Source of the DNA: a virus
Strand: one strand, 5' to 3'
IMG/VR virus record: IMGVR_UViG_3300046007_001442
Span: 1-24,982 of that record
DNA length: 24,982 bases
Shown: in pieces, positions 21,186-24,982 of the stretch
Layout: each line of letters opens with the position of its first letter
How positions within the stretch are numbered: the first letter of the stretch is position 1
Made by a program: the position numbers and the translations under genes
Notes under the pieces: generated by a model
Told to the model about the DNA's origin: nothing
Database searches by the model: none
What the model saw: only the letters and a program-made list of their open reading frames with translations

Positions 21186-21505
21186 ACATCGACGATGATG
21201 ATCTGCCCGACTGGGAAGAACTAAGCATCGGTGAGCCGATGAACGACACCTACGGTGCTGTATGTGCGATGCTCACCGAGCACATGGTTGATGCTGAGCG
21301 TCTGAACAGATGGCTGCTCGGTCTGATGATTGCATCACTGCACTCGTGTGATGGTCTCGAACTGCATCTCGAAGATGCGCTCGGCACGATTCAGGTGATG
21401 AGTCATGCTGACATGGCGATCGCAGGATTCGACACGATGAACAGTCTCGTCGGTATCGTCAAGCAAGAAAGGAAGGCGAAGCGTGGCAGACGATCGCAAG
21501 GGTGA
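21182..21505 (+). CDS. Hypothetical acidic helical protein
   Basis: The ATG at 21182 overlaps the previous TGA, giving 107 residues; an in-frame ATG at 21173 is also possible. The N-terminus is very acidic (MNIDDDDLPDWEEL) and the rest predicts as helical ('AVCAMLTEHMVDAERLNRWLLGLMIASLHSC', 'DALGTIQVMSHADMAIAGFDTMNSLV'), ending in a basic tail (ERKAKRGRRSQG). There are no catalytic motifs and no membrane segment. I do not recognise a family. It overlaps the next gene by 23 bases, so it is part of the same operon as the nucleases. Confidence 0.6.
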   Translation: MNIDDDDLPDWEELSIGEPMNDTYGAVCAMLTEHMVDAERLNRWLLGLMIASLHSCDGLELHLEDALGTIQVMSHADMAIAGFDTMNSLVGIVKQERKAKRGRRSQG

Positions 21506-21947
21506 ATGTCAAGGCAACGCTGACCGCTGCACGCTCGGTGCAGCCTGCCCGAAGTTCGGGCTGCTAGGTCGTGTCTCTCGTGATGGTAAGCGCAGAGTCA
21601 AAGGCTGCGGCGATCCTGTCGCTCGTGGCAAACGCAACCGATCAAAGGGTGATAGCAAGGCTCGACGAGCACGCAAGATGCTCGGTATCGCAGGTGCGAA
21701 CACACGCCACGAAGAGTTGTGGGGTGGTGCGCTGCGTGTCGAAGTGAAGGCTGGTGCTCAGATCGAGCCGATAGCGACTCGATTCAGGGCTGCCGAAGCG
21801 CAGTCGCAGGCTCAGCGTGCGCTCGGTGATCACCGTGCGTTCGTACTCGTAGCGATGCCAGACGGTGAGAGCGATGGTCTGTGCGTGCTGCGACTATCGG
21901 ACATGAGCCAGATCATGCACCTGCTGCGAGAGACAGGTCACTTGTAG
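21483..21947 (+). CDS. Putative PD-(D/E)XK endonuclease, resolvase-like, with Cys-rich N-terminus
   Basis: The 154-residue product starts at GTG 21483. Residues 9-42 include C9, C16, C22 and C42, which may bind zinc. A basic segment 'RGKRNRSKGDSKARRARKMLG' precedes 'NTRHEELWGGALRVEVKAGAQIEPI', where E77/E78 and E87-x-K89 suggest a PD-(D/E)XK centre, similar to phage and archaeal Holliday junction resolvase-like nucleases. A later 'RAALG..FVLVAMPDGESDGLCVLRL' beta region closes the fold. By position it would process recombination or replication intermediates. Family assignment is moderate, as the Asp position is not obvious. Confidence 0.62.
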   Translation: MADDRKGECQGNADRCTLGAACPKFGLLGRVSRDGKRRVKGCGDPVARGKRNRSKGDSKARRARKMLGIAGANTRHEELWGGALRVEVKAGAQIEPIATRFRAAEAQSQAQRALGDHRAFVLVAMPDGESDGLCVLRLSDMSQIMHLLRETGHL

Positions 21948-21973
21948 ATGTTGAACGACCGAAGGGGGTCACG

Positions 21974-22768
21974 ATGAGTATCAGACTGATGACATGGGTG
22001 TGGGCAAACTCGCCGTACAGCGGCGAGCGACTGCTGCTGCATCTCGCTCTTGCCGACTTCGCTAACGATGACGGTGAGTGTTTCCCATCGCACGGAACTC
22101 TGGCTAAGAAGGCACGCTGCTCGCAAGGGTGGGTCTCGCAAACGATCAAGCAGATGATCGCAGACTCACTCATCGAGATCGTCGAGCCTGCTGGTCAGGG
22201 GCGTGGGAAGGTCGGCAGATACCGACTGCTGAAAGGTCTCACTCAGTTAGACCAAAGCGAATCGATAGGTCACACTCTGACGGCTGATAGGTCACACTCT
22301 GACCAGTCACATACCTATTTACTGAACCGTCATGAACCATCAAACACTGAACAGGACTTTGAACGGCTCTGGAAGCAGTACCCACGCAAGACAGCGAAGG
22401 GCAATGCTCGACGCTCATTCGATCGGGTCATGAAGCGCAGTGACGCACCGACCGTTGATGTGCTAATCGCTGCCGTCGAGAGATACGCAGCCCAGTTCAC
22501 CAGCGGCAAGACCGACATGAACTACTGCGCACATCTGGCGACATGGCTGAACGGTGAACGGTGGCTCGATGAGATCAAAGCGGATAAGACGCAGCAGCCA
22601 GTTGTGCAGGTACCCAATGAGATACGCACCGCTGAGAGCAGCGCAGCAGCGTTCTTTCACACCCGACGCTCGGAAAGCGAACTGCTAGATTTGTTGCAGA
22701 CCTACTCGCCTGCTGCCCGAAGCGCAGCACTCGCCGTCTATCGCACCATGAAAGCAGGCACGCAATGA
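21974..22768 (+). CDS. Winged-helix phage replication protein (replisome organiser-like)
   Basis: The ATG at 21974 has a strong ribosome-binding site (GAAGGGGG), so I prefer it to the upstream in-frame ATG at 21881. The 264-residue protein starts MSIRLMTWVWANSP and has 'LLLHLALADFANDDGECFPSHGTLAKKARCSQGWVSQTIKQMIADSLIEI', a winged helix-turn-helix typical of phage replication initiators. A variable linker (about residues 90-130) is followed by 'FERLWKQYPRKTAKGNARRSFDRV' and 'YCAHLATWLNGERWLDE', the C-terminal domain shared by these proteins. It would recruit replication machinery at the phage origin. An origin could lie within the linker-encoding part, but I see no iterons. Confidence 0.82.
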   Translation: MSIRLMTWVWANSPYSGERLLLHLALADFANDDGECFPSHGTLAKKARCSQGWVSQTIKQMIADSLIEIVEPAGQGRGKVGRYRLLKGLTQLDQSESIGHTLTADRSHSDQSHTYLLNRHEPSNTEQDFERLWKQYPRKTAKGNARRSFDRVMKRSDAPTVDVLIAAVERYAAQFTSGKTDMNYCAHLATWLNGERWLDEIKADKTQQPVVQVPNEIRTAESSAAAFFHTRRSESELLDLLQTYSPAARSAALAVYRTMKAGTQ

Positions 22769-23283
22769 ACAGATTTGCCGCCATAGTTCTGAGTCTTACC
22801 TTTTCGCTGCTCGGTGTCACCGTCGCCGAGTCATACGGTGATCGCAAGATCACCGACATACCGCCCACGACTGGTAGCACGGCGGCATCGAGCAGCACCC
22901 TTCCCAGCACCACGACTACGAGCACTGTGCCTGCACCCCCTGATGCACGATGCCCGATGTGGTGGTCACTCGCACTCAGCGTTGGCTTCACCGACGAGCA
23001 GATGCCGACACTCGATCGGATTATGTATCGGGAGAGTCGTTGCGATCCGACGCAACTGAACGCATCCGATCCGAACGGTGGCAGCATTTCGCTGACGCAG
23101 ATCAACAGGTTCTGGTGTCTGCCATCTCGCTACTATCCATCTGGCTATCTGCAATCGGTCGGTGTGCTCAATACCTGCGACGACCTGTGGCAGCCTGAGA
23201 TCAACCTGCGTGCAGCACTCGCACTCGTCGCATACAGCGAAAGCGTCGGTCTGTCATCGTGGCATCAGTGGGCATGGCTGTGA
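22765..23283 (+). CDS. Secreted lysozyme/transglycosylase-like protein
   Basis: The 172-residue protein overlaps the replication gene by ATGA. It opens with a signal peptide (MNRFAAIVLSLTFSLLGVTVA, cleavage near residue 21), then a Thr/Ser/Pro linker (about residues 33-60), then a domain of about 110 residues with 'RIMYRESRCDPTQLN', where E90 is the probable catalytic glutamate, and 'GSISLTQINRFW', as in SLT/lysozyme-like transglycosylases. Four cysteines (including C63 and C93) may form disulphides outside the cell. It would cut glycan strands of peptidoglycan. Its place in the early operon, far from the lysis cassette, is odd. Confidence 0.78.
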   Translation: MNRFAAIVLSLTFSLLGVTVAESYGDRKITDIPPTTGSTAASSSTLPSTTTTSTVPAPPDARCPMWWSLALSVGFTDEQMPTLDRIMYRESRCDPTQLNASDPNGGSISLTQINRFWCLPSRYYPSGYLQSVGVLNTCDDLWQPEINLRAALALVAYSESVGLSSWHQWAWL

Positions 23284-23363
23284 TCTGTCACCAGTGCGAT
23301 TACGGCTGCGTGTGTTGCGTCATCTGCGTCGAATGTGGTGCTGGCTGGGGGTGGCTGATCTGA
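23280..23363 (+). CDS. 27-residue Cys-rich microprotein
   Basis: A GTG at 23280 overlaps the previous TGA (GTGA) and opens a 27-codon frame to TGA at 23361-23363. The product, MICHQCDYGCVCCVICVECG then AGWGWLI, has seven cysteines at positions 3, 6, 10, 12, 13, 16 and 19, in CxxC-like spacing, plus a Trp-rich end. The density of cysteines and the coupled start suggest a real metal-binding peptide rather than chance. No family is recognised. It ends the rightward operon, and its stop codon lies in the hairpin at 23351-23383. Confidence 0.5.
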   Translation: MICHQCDYGCVCCVICVECGAGWGWLI

Positions 23364-23383
23364 GTGCTCTCAGGGGCTGCCAC
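23351..23383 (+). terminator. Compound hairpin at the end of the rightward operon
   Basis: GTGGC (23351-23355) pairs with GCCAC (23379-23383), and inside it CTGAG (23360-23364) pairs with CTCAG (23369-23373) around TGCT. The 33-base structure ends the operon just before the next promoter. There is no T-run, so termination is tentative. Confidence 0.4.
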
Positions 23384-23406
23384 AGAACTAGCACGCATCC
23401 AAATAG

Positions 23407-23464
23407 TGCCTATTTGCTAGGCAATTCGGATACTTGACACAGTTACCCAGATGGGTGCTATGCT
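23407..23464 (+). promoter_or_regulatory. Early promoter with operator-like palindrome
   Basis: TTGACA (23434-23439) and TATGCT (23459-23464), separated by 19 bases with a TGC before the -10 hexamer, form a probable promoter. The spacer contains CAGTTACCCAGAT, matching both arms of the dyad at 17926-17955. Just upstream, TGCCTA-TTTGC-TAGGCA (23407-23423) is a perfect palindrome with a five-base centre, suggesting a protein-binding site. The 19-base spacing is longer than ideal, so the exact hexamers are uncertain. Confidence 0.65.
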
Positions 23465-23471
23465 GGTCTTA

Positions 23472-23490
23472 TCGCCACAAGGGGTGGCGA
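23472..23490 (+). other. 5'-leader hairpin of the right early operon
   Basis: TCGCCAC (23472-23478) pairs with GTGGCGA (23484-23490) around an AAGGG loop. If transcription starts near 23471, the hairpin would cap the 5' end of the mRNA, about 10 bases ahead of the ribosome-binding site. It may stabilise the transcript. Confidence 0.5.
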
Positions 23491-23509
23491 GATAACGAAG
23501 GGAACAGAC

Positions 23510-23668
23510 ATGAAGGCATACGCAATCCAACGGCGCAAGAATCAAACGATCGTGCGCTACTACGGCAGCCGCAAGACTGCGCAGCGAATCGCATGGGCGA
23601 TGAATGATCTATGCGGAAACCAATCAGCGTTCCGAGTCATCTCGGTCACCACATCGGTGGGTGCATGA
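23510..23668 (+). CDS. Small basic protein, first gene of the right early operon
   Basis: The ATG at 23510 follows GAAGGGAACA, the same ribosome-binding leader used at 17885. The 52-residue protein begins MKAYAIQRRKNQTIVRYYG and is strongly basic, with a central 'SRKTAQRIAWAMND' helix and a final strand ('FRVISVTTSVGA'). Such small basic proteins are typical of early phage operons and may bind nucleic acid or a host factor; I do not recognise a family. Its stop lies within a coupling-like sequence for the next gene. Confidence 0.65.
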   Translation: MKAYAIQRRKNQTIVRYYGSRKTAQRIAWAMNDLCGNQSAFRVISVTTSVGA

Positions 23669-23670
23669 AC

Positions 23671-23979
23671 ATGAAGAAGCAATACACACTTCGCAAAGAT
23701 GGCGTAGCCATCGGTACCTTCAGCAGTCAGAGTGCAGCCATAGAAGCATCTGGTAAGTCGATCTTCACGAAGCCGACACCAGACGGTTGCAGCAAAGCAT
23801 GGAACATCGGCGATGTCTGGACAGCACTTTCAGATGCTCAAATCACCATCACCGTGAGTCGGGCAATCGGTGCAGCGACGAAGAACGAATTGGCAATTGC
23901 AGCGCATCGCATCAACACCGACAGCGATGCACGCAAACAACTGCTCGCACTCATCAACACACCGAAGGCAGGTGCGTGA
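23671..23979 (+). CDS. Hypothetical early protein
   Basis: I use the ATG at 23671, two bases after the previous stop; the ATG at 23665, overlapping that stop as ATGA, would add two residues. The 102-residue product begins MKKQYTLRKDGVAIGTFSSQ, includes 'SIFTKPTPDGCSKAWNIGDVWTALSD' and a strand-rich 'QITITVSRAIGAATKNE' segment, and ends with a helix 'ARKQLLALINTPKAGA'. The tail resembles the end of the gene at 17592-17885. No function is recognised. Its last residues are encoded by the coupling element for the next gene. Confidence 0.65.
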   Translation: MKKQYTLRKDGVAIGTFSSQSAAIEASGKSIFTKPTPDGCSKAWNIGDVWTALSDAQITITVSRAIGAATKNELAIAAHRINTDSDARKQLLALINTPKAGA

Positions 23980-23986
23980 CATGACG
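23968..23986 (+). promoter_or_regulatory. Stop/start coupling element, copy 3
   Basis: GCAGGTGCGTGACATGACG provides an SD-like GCAGGTG, the stop TGA (23977-23979) and the next ATG (23981). It matches the minus-strand copy at 17585-17603 at 18 of 19 bases. Confidence 0.7.
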
Positions 23987-24388
23987 ACATCAGCAGAGAT
24001 CGCGGCAGCGACATCAGAGATGCAGCACGCAGTCGATACCTACGGCATGCCAGTCTGGTATGTCAAGGTCAGCACAGCGAAGCAGCGCATCGTGCCACTC
24101 GAAGTGCGGCGCAGCATTCTGGCATCGGCACGACCGAGCGACGGCTGGGTGAATCAGAACGGCTGCTGGTACAAGGGCAGACTTGACGCACGAGAGACTC
24201 TGCGCCAGTGGGCTGCACAGAATGTGTATCAGGTGATGACAGTCGCCGAGATCGCATCAGCAGCAGATGTCACGCAGTCAGCAGTGCGCACGATGATCTC
24301 AGAGCGTGCCGACATCTTCCGCAAGAGCGACGGTCGCAACTACGAGATCAGAGATGCTGACGCAGACCGCAAGGCAGACAAGCGATGA
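23981..24388 (+). CDS. Putative winged-helix DNA-binding early protein
   Basis: The ATG at 23981 follows the coupling element; an in-frame ATG at 23870 is inside the upstream gene and rejected. The 135-residue protein begins MTTSAEIAAATSEMQHAVDT. Its C-terminal part (about residues 85-125) has 'YQVMTVAEIASAADVTQSAVRTMISERADIFRKSDGRNYEI', a helix-turn-helix with a following wing, typical of small DNA-binding regulators. The N-terminal part is mixed and has a 'GWVNQNGCWYKGRL' segment of unknown role. It could be the early regulator acting on the dyad, but that is speculation. Its stop overlaps the ATG at 24385. Confidence 0.65.
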   Translation: MTTSAEIAAATSEMQHAVDTYGMPVWYVKVSTAKQRIVPLEVRRSILASARPSDGWVNQNGCWYKGRLDARETLRQWAAQNVYQVMTVAEIASAADVTQSAVRTMISERADIFRKSDGRNYEIRDADADRKADKR

Positions 24389-24450
24389 CCACCATACAGA
24401 TCGCATCAGCAACCGCTGATACGAATACCACACACAAAGGGGATACACGA

Positions 24451-24762
24451 ATGACCATCAGCAAAGAACAAGAACACGCATTGGAAGTGTTGCGACTCAT
24501 CGCAGAGACAGATGATGGCAGCGATTCGCTGCGTCACGAGTTGGTGCAGATGAGCCGTGACTACACCACGGTGCGGAATCATCTGATCGCAGCCATCAGA
24601 GCACTACGCACTATCGACCGAGAGTTCGGCTATGACGAAGGCGGTCACGACGAAGTGACTGACGACCTGCGTGGAATCCTTACCACGCTGCGCTGCGAAG
24701 AGATCGCACTGCTTGAACTGTTCAGCAACATGAACGAAGCATCAGAATCGGCGCAGGTCTGA
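24451..24762 (+). CDS. Hypothetical acidic helical early protein
   Basis: I prefer the ATG at 24451, which has a strong AAAGGGGA site seven bases upstream; an in-frame ATG at 24385, overlapping the previous stop, would add 22 residues of low-complexity sequence. The 103-residue protein starts MTISKEQEHALEVLRLIAET and is almost all helix ('SLRHELVQMSRDYTTVRNHLIAAIRALRTI', 'LRGILTTLRCEEIALLELFS') with many acidic residues. No family is recognised; helical bundle or coiled-coil dimer is likely. Two possible starts might mean two products. Confidence 0.65.
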   Translation: MTISKEQEHALEVLRLIAETDDGSDSLRHELVQMSRDYTTVRNHLIAAIRALRTIDREFGYDEGGHDEVTDDLRGILTTLRCEEIALLELFSNMNEASESAQV

Positions 24763-24769
24763 CATGACG
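24753..24769 (+). promoter_or_regulatory. Stop/start coupling element, copy 4
   Basis: GCAGGTCTGACATGACG joins the stop at 24760-24762 to the ATG at 24764. Here the GCAGGT lies in a different reading frame from the other copies, and two bases are missing between GCAGGT and TGAC, so the shared sequence is not explained by a shared C-terminal peptide. Confidence 0.6.
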
Positions 24770-24982
24770 AAGAAACAGTCAGCCAGCCCAGCGACACCAC
24801 TGAACTATGTGCTACTTGATGTGCGACTCACCGTCGCAGTTGAGTCCTACTGGTGCGAAGAGCACGAAGGTGAAGCAACCGACTTCGCTATTGAGCAGGT
24901 CATCACTGCTCTCACTGATTCAGAGAGTCAAGACATCATCGTGCTCGGCAGCGACATCAGCAGACTGCGAGTGCAGTCATGA
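24764..24982 (+). CDS. Hypothetical small early protein
   Basis: The 72-residue ORF ends at TGA 24980-24982, the last bases of the window, so it is complete. It begins MTKKQSASPATPLNYVLLDV, then has a strand 'VRLTVAVESYWCEEHE' and a helix 'ATDFAIEQVITALTDS', ending in 'DIIVLGSDISRLRVQS'. No domain is recognised. The ATG at 24979 overlaps its stop and may start another coupled gene beyond the window. Confidence 0.6.
   Translation: MTKKQSASPATPLNYVLLDVRLTVAVESYWCEEHEGEATDFAIEQVITALTDSESQDIIVLGSDISRLRVQS

Noticed and set aside
1-24982. tRNA genes, integrase, attachment sites
   Set aside because: I found no cloverleaf-like sequence, recombinase motif or attachment-like direct repeat in the window, although a scan with dedicated software was not possible.

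Overview
This window is a siphovirus genome segment, either a phage or a prophage-like contig. It starts in the last 44 codons of a large terminase gene and ends exactly at the stop codon of a small early gene. The host is most likely an actinobacterium. A WhiB-type Fe-S protein, a family confined to Actinobacteria and their phages, is encoded at 20125-20373, and a secreted lysozyme-like protein carries a Thr/Ser/Pro linker typical of actinobacterial exported proteins. Base composition is in the mid-50s % G+C. I saw no tRNA, rRNA, CRISPR array, insertion sequence, integrase or repressor, so lifestyle cannot be decided from this window. No stretch over 300 bases lacks a gene; the largest gaps are the two regulatory regions at 17886-18045 and 23364-23509.

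Late structural block (1-14196, + strand): terminase C-terminus, a tiny membrane protein, HK97-type portal, a small beta-rich protein, a long modular prohead protease, major capsid protein followed by a hairpin, two head-tail joining genes, tail terminator-like gene, major tail protein, tail assembly chaperone pair joined by a -1 frameshift (CCCTTTG at 6875-6881 plus a hairpin), HK97 gp10-like protein, tape measure, minor tail proteins, and a tandemly duplicated pair of 'glycine-rich adhesin plus small companion' genes. Most genes touch or overlap, which suggests one long late operon.

Lysis and post-lysis block (14159-17097, +): a small secreted protein, two holin-like membrane proteins, an M15-type peptidase endolysin, a one-pass membrane protein, then a helix-turn-helix protein, a calcineurin-like metallophosphoesterase and a conserved protein of unknown function.

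Regulatory and early regions: three small genes at 17185-17885 run on the minus strand. They diverge from a rightward DNA-metabolism operon (18046-23363) across a 30-bp dyad that appears to carry back-to-back promoters. That operon encodes a YqaJ-type exonuclease, a single-strand annealing-like protein, two further PD-(D/E)XK-type nucleases, WhiB, a PP-loop PAPS-reductase-like enzyme with lower G+C, a winged-helix replication protein, a secreted lysozyme-like protein and a 27-residue Cys-rich microprotein. A further promoter at 23434-23464 starts a series of small early genes running to the window end. The minus-strand cluster and this last cluster share promoter core, ribosome-binding leader and a recurring stop/start coupling sequence, as if built from one regulatory cassette. 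That shared wiring is the least expected signal in the window.
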